Origin: Nymphaea colorata
Lineage: Eukaryota; Streptophyta; Magnoliopsida; Nymphaeales; Nymphaeaceae
Assembly (NCBI RefSeq): GCF_008831285.2
Contig: NC_045141.1
Span: forward strand, 23,772,742 to 23,836,741
Direction of reading: 5' to 3'
Length of the DNA stretch: 64,000 bases
Each line of letters begins with the position of its first letter. Position 1 is the first letter of the stretch. The notes beneath the pieces were generated by a model. The model made no database searches. It was not told where the DNA came from and was given only the letters and a program-made list of their open reading frames with translations. The position numbers were made by a program, and so were the translations under genes. Below, one piece after another: positions 51,732-62,900 of this stretch.

Positions 51732-52225
51732 AACGCGGTAAATTTACCATGGTAAATTTTTCTGGAAAAATTTACAGGATGAAATTTCTCCCTTTTCCAA
51801 TCTGAGGCCCTGTTTGATGGGCTGGTGAAATTTAACGCGGAGAATTTAACCTTGTTTGATGCACACGAAGAATTTAACATGGTAAATTTAACCCTGTTTG
51901 ATACATAAGAAGAATTTAACGTGGTAAATTTGTGTGAATGTTGATGGTGTATTCCATATTATACAGAAAACAACAAGAACAACATGTTGAGCACATAATC
52001 CCTATCATCCAGTAAACAACAAGACGCAAAAGGTACGAACAACACATTTATCTTTAAAAAAAAAAACACTGTTCAAACCATGACATCCAACAGTGCAATG
52101 TAGTTGTCGAAATAAAATTTATAACAAGAACAAAAGGTGTACCCACAAAAGTACATGTCCACATAAGTTTAATGAGTACAATCCCACAAAAAAGTGTATT
52201 CCCTACTATCCAGAAAAGCAAAAGT

Positions 52226-52552
52226 TTAATGAGTACATATCCAACAAAAAAAGAAGAGAATCGCAAAAGAAGTAATCCAACATTTGTAGCTGCACTTTCG
52301 TTCTTCAAGCTTCGTGTCTTCTATATCTTCATCTGCGATGTCATCTTCAATGAGTGGAGGCCTACATACTTGCACACCATACTTGTTGTGGACATACTCA
52401 TGCATGTGATACTCAGCTACTTTCAATGAATCAAATGATCTGAAGAGGGCACCCTTGTACCGATAGACTAATGGTTGGCACCGCTCCCAACTGTCATATA
52501 TGCCTTGCTCACGACCTTCGAAAACCACATAGTACTTTTGGCGAGGCGTCAT
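52226..52552 (-). CDS. Viroplasmin / RNase H1 N-terminal-type domain protein (108 aa) carried by the Harbinger element
   Basis: ATG-initiated. Residues about 5-50 (KYYVVFEGREQGIYDSWERC ... VYRYKGALFRSFDSLKVAE) match the small hybrid-binding domain found at the N-terminus of eukaryotic RNase H1 and in the caulimovirus inclusion-body protein. Conserved positions are YYVV-x-GR-x-GIY, W-x2-C and YKGA-x-F-x-SF. That domain binds RNA:DNA hybrid or double-stranded RNA in characterised cases. No RNase H catalytic domain follows; the rest is an acidic stretch (IEDDIADEDIED) and a hydrophobic tail (FAILFFFCWIC). The gene sits between the transposase and the left TIR on the same strand. Its ATG overlaps the TGA of the spliced transposase frame (ATGA at 52549-52552), and it can also be read in frame from further upstream without an ATG. 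The function for the element is unknown. Confidence 0.75.
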   Translation of the reverse strand: MTPRQKYYVVFEGREQGIYDSWERCQPLVYRYKGALFRSFDSLKVAEYHMHEYVHNKYGVQVCRPPLIEDDIADEDIEDTKLEERKCSYKCWITSFAILFFFCWICTH

Positions 52553-53968
52553 CTTCGTTGTCCTATTCAAAACAAAAGAAATGTCAAACAATCAAACAAA
52601 ACAAATTGTGAACATTGAAAGTAAACTTACTATTCAATTGATAATCTGTAAACATTTGAGATGAAATAGCTGCTCTCATAGCATTGTTGCTTCCTCGCTG
52701 ATGTGTTTGGCTTGCAATTTCAGGTTCGCTTAAGACAAAGTTATCAGTTGAAGGTGCATCTTCATCATCAAATTGCTCGGCGTTTGGATTGTGTTCAATT
52801 ATAAAGTTGTGCAATACACATGTAGCAAGAACGATTTGAGCTTGCTTTTGGAATGGATACTGGACTTGCATTTTTAATATTGGAAAACGACCTTTCAACA
52901 TGCCGAAAGTTCTTTCTACTATATTTCGGAGTGATGAATGCCTATGGTTGAATAATTCTTCTTCAGTTCTAGGTGAGCGTGCTCCCCGAGTGTTAAACTC
53001 AGACATATGATAACGATGCCCTCGATAAGGTGTTAGCAAACCGACAATGTTTGGATACCCCCCATCAGCAAGATAATATTTGCCTACAGTTGAACACAAT
53101 TTATTTATACATTGATACATGCTTCTTAACAAAAGAGTGAATTGGTTGGTGAAACTACGTACCTTCTGGGACAACAAACGGGTCCGTGTCATGATCAAGT
53201 GCATTATACAATACTCTTGAGTCTGTAGCACTTCCTTCCCATCCAACCAAAACGTAGTGGAATCGAGTGTCGAATCCGACTACAGCCATGACGTTTTGAG
53301 AAACGAATCCTTTTCTATTGCGAAACCTTGCTTGATCTGAAGCTGGGACCCATGCAGGTATATGGGTGCCATCGATTGCTCCTAAACAATTCTATATGAC
53401 AAGGCAACTAGTTAGTCATGTTGTAGTTAGTTATGTTGTATGTTTGATGTTGACTTCATGATGATGAAATTACCTGAAAATATGGAAAGAATCGTTTAGA
53501 TTGTCGAATGTGTGTTGGCATCTCATCATTGGGCCGCCGAACGTAATCCTTACCCAGTATATATATCGCTCGTATGATTAGGCTCACATATTTACTTATT
53601 GTTTGTCCGGAATGTTGAAACGTATTTTGAACGGCACGATTCCGTTCATTATGTCCAATTGTCAAAAGGAACATAGCTACTTGTTCTTCTACGGTAATGT
53701 CACGAGCATCCTCCAACAAATTTCTATCCCTTAGAATGTTATACAATCTCATATATGTATGGCCTTCCATACGGAGTAAGTCTAAACTATTTCTAGGATG
53801 ACCGTGAAGCATAAGTTGAACAAAAGATGCACCAGCATCTCGAAATGGATGAACAATCCTCCTAGATGATGGACAGTCTTTCAAGCAAAAGTAGACGAGG
53901 ACAAAAATTACTCGAATGATGAAAAGCACTCGTTCTTCGTCGTCATCGAACATGTCAAGATCATTCAT
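52549..53968 (-). CDS. Harbinger transposase, DDE_Tnp_4 type (396 aa, 4 exons as modelled)
   Basis: Cuts and pastes the element. Exons: 53474-53968, 53163-53391, 52631-53083, 52549-52562. The first three form a continuous frame through GT-AG introns. The start is the ATG at 53968 ([13 protein letters not shown]); the frame continues upstream but that part is low-complexity. The helix-turn-helix-like N-terminal part includes [20 protein letters not shown] and [12 protein letters not shown]. The catalytic triad residues are D in [11 protein letters not shown] in YYLADGGYP and E in [16 protein letters not shown], with the usual spacing. A GTAAGT donor after DYQLN and a TTTTGAATAG acceptor define a 68-bp intron, after which the protein ends in RQRR. 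If that intron is retained, the frame runs about 15 more codons to a TGA near 52584. No break is seen in the DDE domain, so the enzyme may be functional. Confidence 0.88.
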
Positions 53969-54205
53969 TTTGGCAGAAGAAAGCTGTACATGTAAGGTAC
54001 TATATTTAGTAACATAATGAAAAACGTATTGTTTTGCATGAACGTATTGCATGACGAGATGTACATAAAAAATAAAAACGTATTGCATTAACAACAACAA
54101 TTTTAAACATAATCGAAGATCATCAAATTGTAAGAAAACACACAACAAAGGAGCTGCATGACACGAAAGATACAAATAATTCAACATAAAAGAGGCAGAT
54201 CTTAC

Positions 54206-54777
54206 CTAGGAATCACCAAGTCTACGCGACAACCATGTCAGTCGGTCTGAAGGTGGAACGTTGACAAAGATCATAGAATTGGTGCCCTCTGCTAACAGGT
54301 CCATACTCAACAGTCTCGTATGACTATCTAGGAGCCCACTGTCTACCATCTCTTGTAAAATTTCACAACATTTGACATATTGAAACCCTCTACAAGTACT
54401 GGCTATGGTGTCCACCCTCTGAGCTATACCGTTCAACAAATTCTGATATACATCATTGTTGTTTGACATGTTCATTTTTTACCTACTTGTAGTTGTATTG
54501 TTTGTCGGATTTTCAGTTGTAGGAGTTGGAGGTACTGGCGATTGTAGGGGACTATCATCATTAAGCATTTGTGTGAATGATTGTTCACTATCAGACTGCA
54601 TATACAAAGGAGTCGTCTGAGATGCAGGTGTAGATGGGAGTGGTTCAGTTTCATCATGTGGAATGCTGTTCAATGTGACTGCGTCTTTTTCAGTTGCATG
54701 AGATTCGCCATATACTTCGACGAACTCATCGTAGTATCTCCATAGTTTTGGCCCTTTGTACTTTTTCCTATTCGGAT
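54206..54777 (-). pseudogene. Harbinger ORF1 (Myb/SANT-like) remnant
   Basis: Harbinger elements pair the transposase with a Myb/SANT-like DNA-binding protein. Here only its later part is seen: KYPNRKKYKGPKLWRYYDEF followed by a Ser/Thr/Pro-rich linker (to about 54479), then in another frame an 89-aa stretch beginning at the ATG at 54475 and ending DRLTWLSRRLGDS. The N-terminal SANT helices are missing, with barely 250 bp left to the right TIR, and a stop/frame change separates the two parts at about 54477. This copy therefore probably lacks a working ORF1 protein. Confidence 0.6.
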
Positions 54778-54997
54778 ATTTTTGAAAAAAATAATGCGTT
54801 CATATATGGCTCAAACAAAGACATGTGAGACAAAACCTAACAGTATGAATGAAAAGCTCGGAGCTCGGACTTTCGAGCGGGTGAAATTCCACCCGCTCCC
54901 TTTTGGGTTAAACGGGTGGAATTCCACCGCGTTTGATGGGCGGGTGATCGGGCGGGTGAAATTTCACCCGTCCGTACACATTTCCCCTTCCCCACCA

Positions 54998-55024
54998 ACT
55001 TTCACCCGCCCATCAAACGGGCCC
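54998..55024 (-). repeat. Harbinger right TIR
   Basis: Reads inward on the minus strand as GGGCCCGTTTGATGGGCGGG then TGAAA. A further copy of GTTTGATGGGCGGGTGA lies inside at about 54930 in the opposite orientation. Confidence 0.93.
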
Positions 55025-55418
55025 TTAAGTTCGCTACCAATCTATGGACATAATTACAGGTGCAATTAGAAAAGCGGGTTGAAAAGCAGGACTGTTGAGG
55101 AAAAAAAATTCATAAAGTTCTTTAATAACTTAAAACACATGTATAATGGTTTTCATTTTTCTCCTTTTGAAACGAGGGTTGAAGGATAACAATCTTCGGA
55201 ATGCCAAATATGCCATCGACCGTTTACTTGGACCCCAGTGAACTGCCTAAAACACGAACGCTTCTTCGCCTTCCTGGGACTGTGGTCAGCTGGTGTTCGT
55301 CGCTTCTTGAGTGGTAAGGGGAAGAGAGATCTGATATAGGTGCCCATTCTATAGATAGACAGACATCTACTGCGAAGCACCCCTAAAGTGGTAAAGCCTA
55401 CATCTATCTGTCGCGAAG

Positions 55419-58400
55419 ATGAGCGCCGGGGAGCTTCTTGCTATTGAACCTTCAGAACTCATGTTCAAATGTGGGTTTTCCTATTCTTTTCCCTTCCTTC
55501 CTACTGAGAATCGAATTTGTGATTTGGACGTTTCATTTTCGGCTTTTATTAAACCCGCGTTCTAATCTCTGTCTGTTTCATTGACTTGGAATGGATTCAT
55601 GGTTACCCATGTTCTTTCTTGCATTTCCTTTGTTTTCTTCTCTTTAGGAGTGAGGTTGACGGCTTCCTTGATCAAACTGGTCATTTTAATGAATCGAGTT
55701 TCTTTTTCGTTTTACTCTAGTTTTGTTCGCGGGGTTTATAGAAGAGTTTCATTGCTATGTGTGTTATTGTTCCTAACATTGTATTAATTCTCTGCCTGAG
55801 GACTTGGGTCATGATGCTTCTATATTTTGATTCTGAAATTGGTGCGGTATGATGGATCACTAATATGCTTCTCGCCCATTTACGAACTGATCGTGTAGTC
55901 GAATTGAAGAAACAGAGCTCTTGTCCGTTGCACTTTGGTCAACAAGACAGACCATTCTGTAACTTTCAAGGTAGCCATTTCTCTATGTATTTGTTTTTGG
56001 GACACTTTCGAAAAATTAGAATGGATTTCCCCTTTCCTTTTGGGTGTTTAGCTTGATTGCTTGTATCGTCCTTTCCCCTAACAAGGTTAAAACAGCGAGT
56101 CCAAAGAAATATTGCGTGCGGCCAAAATACAGGTGTCATTATGCCCAGGAACTCTTGCGATGTTACTGGTAAAAACAGTTCCTAGTTGGTATAATTCCGT
56201 GACCTGAGTTGTCATTTTCTACTGTTTAGTCTGGTTTCTTAGATATAGATATGAGTTGATATTTCCTTGTTTCATAGTTACAAGTCTTACAATGCAGGCA
56301 TAACGTGAGGCACCACCTGGCTTGCGGTGCAAAGACAAGTTCCTTATTCAGAGCATGATTTCAAATCATCTGGTGACTGCTAAGGACATTATTGCAGAAA
56401 TGGTTCGGTGCTTTTGGTTGTATTATAACCACGTAATCTATTTTGGGGTTTCTGCATTTCATTGGAAAAACTGACGTTTGAACCTTCTTTTTTAGTTCAA
56501 TAAAGAGGCGGGAAAAGTTGTTGACGAGTGCAAAATGGACGTGGTATATCTTTATCCGCCTCAACCTCCATCGCCTGTTCCAGAAGAGTCAGAAGAAGGT
56601 TCCTCTCCACGGGCTTCTTCTCAGTTAGATAATGGAGGCTGCAGTTCCTCTACATATGATTCTGTAAGCTCTTACCCATTGGTTCAATTCTTCTTGATAA
56701 CTCATTAGAGGTACAAATGAGATCCTTATGAAATTTGGTATCAGCAAAAATTGCAAATATGCCCACCCTTAAGTCTGATCCATTTGCACTTGTAGTTCTT
56801 TTCCATATTACTACTTCTAGATGAACTTGATGTCTCTGAGATGAGACTTATTGTTAAAGTTAACCATTTAGGTACCAAAAGCATCGGATGAGTCAAAAGA
56901 AAAACATCGAGAGGTAACTGTGCAACCTATAACGATTGAGCTCTACTGTTTTGGGTTATTCTTTGTCTGCTGATGCATTTAATTTTGCATCTTACGTGAC
57001 ATCTATTTGCTTTCTCATCCTCTCACGTTTGATATTTGGCATTTAATCGTTCCGTTGTATGGTTTAACAAGTTAAGTACTTATCTTTGTTCCCATATATG
57101 CATTTCACAGTAAATAACATGCAGGATTATTAAAATCTTAAGTTAGATCATCTTTCTTGACAATCTTATTGCATTTTCAGAGGCTGAGAAAATGTTCAAT
57201 GTGAATAGAGCTTCCTTTTTTTTTTTTTAATGTTGATAAATTCCAGAAAAGCTTTCAAGCTAGCTTAGGAGGTTTTTGTAATTCGTATGAAAGTAAAAGG
57301 ATGTTCTACAGACAGGTCCTTGAACATAAAAAGAGTATATAGAGTTTAGCGAAATAAGAATAGATATAGCTGGAATATGAAATTTTATCACAAACAGGTT
57401 CAATTTGCTATTTGCTACTTTAGAAAAGTGAGGATATGAACCTGTATAATTGTGCAATTCCTCAGGCAGAATTTCTGCCTCATGCTTATCTGTTTAAAGG
57501 TGCCCTTTACTCATTGTTACTTATAGGTGACTTAGATTTCCTTCCTTTGCATTGTGTGATGGTTGTTCCTACATTGTTTTTTACGCTTAAAGGCATCTCT
57601 CATTCTGGAGTCGGCTTTCAATGATTCCCTGACTCGTGAGCGAGACACCTGGTTGGACGTTGCACAAAGCCTTGCTCAAAAGGTCAGCTCTGGGGATATA
57701 GTAACTCGAGATGATCTCAGTATGCTGCTAGACCTGTTGCACAATCCGAGCAGTGAATTATATCTGACAGCCTTGGAGGTCTGAATGTCACAAGTGGCAG
57801 GATTGAGGTTACCAAGCTAAATTTGTCAAATTTTCCCTATGTTACGGGGATTCTATTAAAAGACCCTCTATGCTCTTGACATCGTTCACACTGTGAGGAC
57901 TACTACCATTACTTTGCCAATTTGTTTTTTTTTTGAGGAGGTTCTCAATGTTCAAATTTATTGCCAATGGTTGTTCAAAACCTGATGGCTGCTTATTTTA
58001 TTTTTCTCATGTTTGTTCTTATAAAAATAGTAACGGATATCTTGTGCTGAAAATGATTTGAACTTCCCTATAGTGTGACAGACATGAAGGTACTCTATCA
58101 TGCCAAACACCTCCTGCCCCCAACATCTCCTTTTCCGCAAAAGGGAAGAAGGAGAATAACATGGAGAAGAAATAAGGACGACAAGTCTTTTTACTTGATG
58201 CTATTTTGTTTATGAAGATTAATTATCTCATAATGTATCTTAATTTGCATCACAGTCGTAAGGAAAGTGTGCAGATCACACAAATTTTTTATCTTGTGCT
58301 TGTCATCTCAACTCTCAAGTAACCTGAACGACCTTGATGATAGATTATATGTCAAGTAAGTTGTGCATAAGCATAAGATACCTACACAAAAAGCTGCTGT

Positions 58401-59969
58401 TTGGGACATTTTAAGCAATTATAAGAAGGCACAAAATAATAATACATACAGGAGTGGGCAAATCAAAAGATTTTAGAGGGGACAGTGAGTTCATTTAGGG
58501 CTTGAAAGAAGAACTGTTTCCTCACATTTCAGCTTCTACTTGTGATAAAGATGGCTTGGTTCACATTGCATTCATTGCTTAGACATTTTCATGTGGTTAT
58601 CATATCTGACATTAACTCTAGATTGAGATTTAGCTCAGTGATTGATGTTTTTATTATGTGAAATGAAGGTTGTTAAGAATTTTTTGGCATTTCTAGGTAT
58701 TGAATAAGATTTCAATGTTGGCAATGGAGAGAACATCTGCCAGTGAACTAAACCAAAAACTGCGGCAAGAGCTGGTATGTTTCTAACTTTCTATAAATTG
58801 CATACTTGTTCAATGTCATATTAGTAAAGTTTAATATATTGATGGGGTATGGTTGTCATCATTTTCTTTTATTATGTGTTGTTATCTTTTTCTTTGATCA
58901 TATTTGTTTTCTTCTTACACATGCATGTGCAGTTTTATACTAATATTGTTATATTATTCTCTCTCTCTTTCTGTCTCTGTGTGTGGAAAGGTTTTGCTGT
59001 CTTTTGAGTCTGACTTGTTTCAGAAGTAATTCCATTTACAGCTTGCGACGGTGGCTTTTAGTGACAAGGATGTTTCTACTGGCTAAATATGACTCAACTT
59101 AATAGCTTGCAATTGCTTTCTATACTTTTTTTTATGATAAGATTTGCATAGACGTTTTCTGATCCTTCTGCTTCATTCAATCCGAGCAAATGAAGATTCC
59201 AGGATATTGTGTAATGGCATGGAAAATGTGTTCTATTGCCTTATATATCCATGAGTGGAATTATGAATTTTAAGTTTATCTTGTGGGTGTCTTTTATACT
59301 GAAGCACATGCACTTGTTCGCCAGTCTATTGAAGGTTGAATTGGTTTAGACATCCGCTTTATTAAACGTAAGTAGGAACTGAGTTCTAATATTGCCTGAA
59401 TGCCTCTTCTTATTAGCTTGTAAGTAAAATTTGGCATCAAACCTAGACGAGGCAGGTTTTAGATCATTTGGTAGGCATCAGATGTGGGTTTGACTTGAAT
59501 TGGGTCTACAAGTGCCTGATACATGTGAGAGTTGGTGAAGTGAAGGCTCAAATTGATGATGAAAATTAGTCTAGCTTTTATGGTACTTGGAGGCCTGGAG
59601 GTCCTTTAATGTAAAACATGGTTGAAGCTTTTCTGATGTTCATGGAAATCTTTCATGCAGTTATTTTTGTTCTGTTGCTAAGTTCATTTGGCATTTGGAT
59701 ATTTATTACATTTGAAAAGCTTTTGCATGGGACTCAAAAGTGCTTCTGAAAATCAAGTCATGGCACAAAAAGGATATGTATGTAAACCTAGCAGCTTCCT
59801 CATCTGCTATTCTGCTTCTAACTTTGAATGATAATAATTTGATTCACCAATAATGAAATAGGATTTGTTACGGGAGTAACACAGTGGTGGTCAGGAAAGC
59901 TTCTCGTTATTGTTCATTGTACTGGTTGGCGTCTTGGGCATCCTGGTGGGGCACCTGGTGAAGACCTAG
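55419..59969 (+). pseudogene. VAP27-like vesicle-associated membrane-protein-associated protein, disrupted MSP domain
   Basis: VAP27 proteins are ER tail-anchored tethers whose N-terminal MSP domain binds FFAT-type peptides. Exons recognised: 55419-55470 (MSAGELLAIEPSELMFK), 55899-55970, 56086-56168, 56278-56402, 56496-56663, 56872-56913, 57593-57778, 58697-58774, 59895-59969. Exon 5 reads FNKEAGKVVDECKMDVVYLY then PPQPPSPVPEESEEGSSPRAS, the typical end of MSP and linker. Exon 8 is coiled coil (ASELNQKLRQEL) and exon 9 a C-terminal membrane anchor (SFSLLFIVLVGVLGILVG) ending HLVKT. Three defects: one extra T in exon 2 (near 55934, CTTTGG), one extra A in exon 3 (near 56124, CCAAAATAC), and an in-frame TAA in exon 4 (near 56301). 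Exon 7 (62 codons, phase-matched) is not part of the VAP27s I know. Probably a pseudogene; base-calling error in homopolymers could explain two defects but not the TAA. Confidence 0.75.
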
Positions 59970-62900
59970 AATTATCTGGCTACAGTCCCACCGTTGCAGT
60001 TACGGCATCTTTACCGTGGATGTATATTGAAGCAAAGTGAACGAGAAGCTGCCATATGGGCCATATTCTCTTCCCGGTTCTGCTGTTTCACATGTATTCT
60101 GCTTTCATCTTTATGTTGTCCGTCAATTAGTTGAACAATTTACCAACTGACAGCACCTCACAATGTAAAAAAAAGAAAAAGGAAAAAAAAAAAAAGATCA
60201 ACCATTCCCTTAAATTGCCTCATGTTACGAGAATTTACACGGAACTGGCATTGGTTTTCACAAGGGTTAAACTATAAGTTGAAGAAGCAGGTAGTTTCGG
60301 GAACCTATTTATGATTGGTTTATTGGTTTACCTTTGTATACTACATAATTTTCAGCATCATTTCATCCATATGGCATGTGATTTCAGCCTTGCACCCACG
60401 AAATGGAAGTTGGCGGTTACTCCGAGAGGATGTTATTGATGGCTGTCGTGCCTGTGGCTTTTTAAACTTGTTGTATCTTTACTTTGATCGAGGGCTGTCT
60501 GCCTTGAAATCTATGGAATTCTGAATGTCGTTGGTACAGTTGGCCATAATACAAAATCTATGATCCTACCAGTGTGTCCTTGTATCTCACTCTCATAACT
60601 CTCCATCTGGTTAAGTGCAGGTATTAAATGGTTAAGTGCAATATTTCCAAGTGAAAACTGGACGAAGATTGTACTCGATTCAAACCAACTGATTCAGTCC
60701 CAAGATGGCGCTGTGCTGATGACTACTAGATTTGCCTTAAGTGTCCATTTACAGGAAGCCGTTGTTCCTTTCATATAATAAGTTCTGCCCATCATGCAGG
60801 CTCCTTGGTATAACCTATCCGGATAATCAGACAATCTATGATGTTTTCTTTTGTTTCACAGCGCCATTGCTCAGGTCGAAATTCCTTATAGTTTTTTTTT
60901 TGTCCGCTGTCCATAGTAATTCATATTGTTGGTCATTTCATCCTCTGCCCATGCTGCAGAATTGTAGATGTAAGATGTTTGGTCATTTGGCAAAGGTCTC
61001 ATGCTATGAATTGATTCAGCGGCATGGCCATTGAATGAATTTTCGTCAGTGTGGGTTATTTCCCCTTTATATAATTTGATTCACTCGAGCATGAGGAGTG
61101 CTTGAGTGAGAGCTGAAGCTCTGTCGTTTCATCCCCTCGTTCCCCCCATCTTTTAGAGTAGGGGTTGAATACTGGACTGCTCTTAGGTTTCTGAAAAAAA
61201 TCTTCAGCGTCACTGCCTAGTGTGTTACCCCAAATGCATACTTGTTAGTACGCTAGTTCCATCCCATTAGAGCAAAGGGTTGACGCGCGTGCTACTTGAA
61301 CTCGTGACCAGCAGCCTACCATCCACTGGTCCGAGCTGATACACCAAACGCCATCAGAGATTCTACAAGTTGATTCAGCAGTGTGGACCTGGTTTGGATA
61401 TTTCTGACTTATGCAGATTGTTGTAATTTCAAGCAAGTTGTCTTTTTACTGAAATGCGAATTAGCTTAAATTAGTTTCAACATCAAACTACACGGGACGC
61501 TGCTCTCCTTTGTTGGTGACGGAAGGAAGGCCCATCAAGCATGAAGAATTCTGCAATGAAATGGTTGGCTGTCTTTACCTAAGGCTTGAGCTTCACGTAG
61601 TAGGCTGGTGAGTTGCTATAGTAGACTTCCTTAATGTGTTGGAGAGTAGAATGTCTACGGTCAACTGGATAAAAAAAACGTTCTAATATTTAAGAGAATA
61701 AATGGTATTTAAGAAAATAGCTCGTGTGATAGTGTTGCTTTTTACCTTCCAGACTTTTGTTGCTTACCGAAACCGCAGGTACATGATTTGAGCTCAAAAA
61801 AGTGTGGTATTTTTTTGACATTGCTGAAATAAAAACTGGGGGGCAAATGAGCAATTTCTTGTGGAAGTAAGACGTATTATATGCCACAACGTAAAAGGAA
61901 CTAGCTTTCAAAAAAAATTATTTTGGAATAGTACTTTAGTCATTTCTAAGGAGGTTAGTAGGCAGCCAATCTTTGTTTCGAGCACCCAAAGTGTCAACTT
62001 TTTATGCTGCTGAAACAGAGACAGAAATATAGAAATTGAAGCACTATGGGAGCATCACATCTAAACATAAAAAACATGTTTGATCTTATGGGAGGAAGCT
62101 TCAAATCTCTTGTTGGGCGAAATAATACTCAAGTCAATTTCGCTTGATTTTTCGATGTGAAAGAACATCAAACCGTATGTAATCCATTTTCATGTTAGCA
62201 AATTTGCTTTGGTGCTTGTAGAAAGAAGTGTAAGATTGCACAAAATTCCATCTTGGTGCTCCGGTACTCGAAAATATGAAACGATGTAAACCTCCTTCAC
62301 CGCCATACAATTTGTGACTTGTTGGTACTATATACATAGTGTTCCCATTTAATATTTAAACAAGAGCTAAATGTTTGATGGGATACAAATTCATATTGCA
62401 TAAAGGGTCCATGTAATATTGTAAATGATCGTTATGTAGATAGATCTATGGGCGGCATCTAAAGTTATTTTTCCAAAGTCAAAGCACAAGTTGCAATTCA
62501 TCTTTTGAAAAATGTAAGCTGACAAATGTTACTCTATGACATTAATTAAGTTAAAACTTAGAGAACTCATAAATAATCTTCAGAGCTGTCTTGTTTACTT
62601 ATTGTGTGTGTAGAACATGGTCCCCCATACAAAATCTTAGAACAATTTTTAGGCATGTACATATACAAGCAATTCATGTACGTGAAATATATTTATTGAC
62701 ATGTTCAGTATAAGCCAAATTAACACAAGTTAATACGCATGTTTGGGTCTAAGTGAACACCCCCCAAGATCTGTTGACGCATGACTTTGAACAAACATAA
62801 AGAAACACACTGAAAAAAATTAAACATTTTGGTTGGTGGTTTGCTATTAGGTGAGAAGACACGGATGGTGGCCACTTCGTTGCATGGGCTACCACTTTCG

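Larger units (their letters stand above)
51701..55027 (-). mobile_element. PIF/Harbinger DNA transposon, 3321 bp, with TTA target duplication
   Basis: The terminal inverted repeats GGGCTCGTTTGATGGGCGGG (from 51704) and, on the other strand, GGGCCCGTTTGATGGGCGGG (from 55024 inward) match over about 25 bases with one mismatch. The 3-bp TTA at 51701-51703 and 55025-55027 is the classic Harbinger target duplication. Both ends carry extra subterminal copies of TTTGATGGGC- and AGAATTTAAC-type units (51720-51930, 54880-54990). All coding sequence is on the minus strand: an ORF1 remnant, then the transposase, then a viroplasmin-type ORF. Confidence 0.95.

Noticed and set aside
52226-53083. Transposase spliced in frame to the viroplasmin-type domain as one fusion protein
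   Set aside because: The only good donor and acceptor pair joins the two in different frames, giving a stop; a fusion is not supported.
60315-60524. 69-aa ORF after the VAP gene
   Set aside because: No motif, no splice context, and composition is as expected by chance in T-rich DNA.
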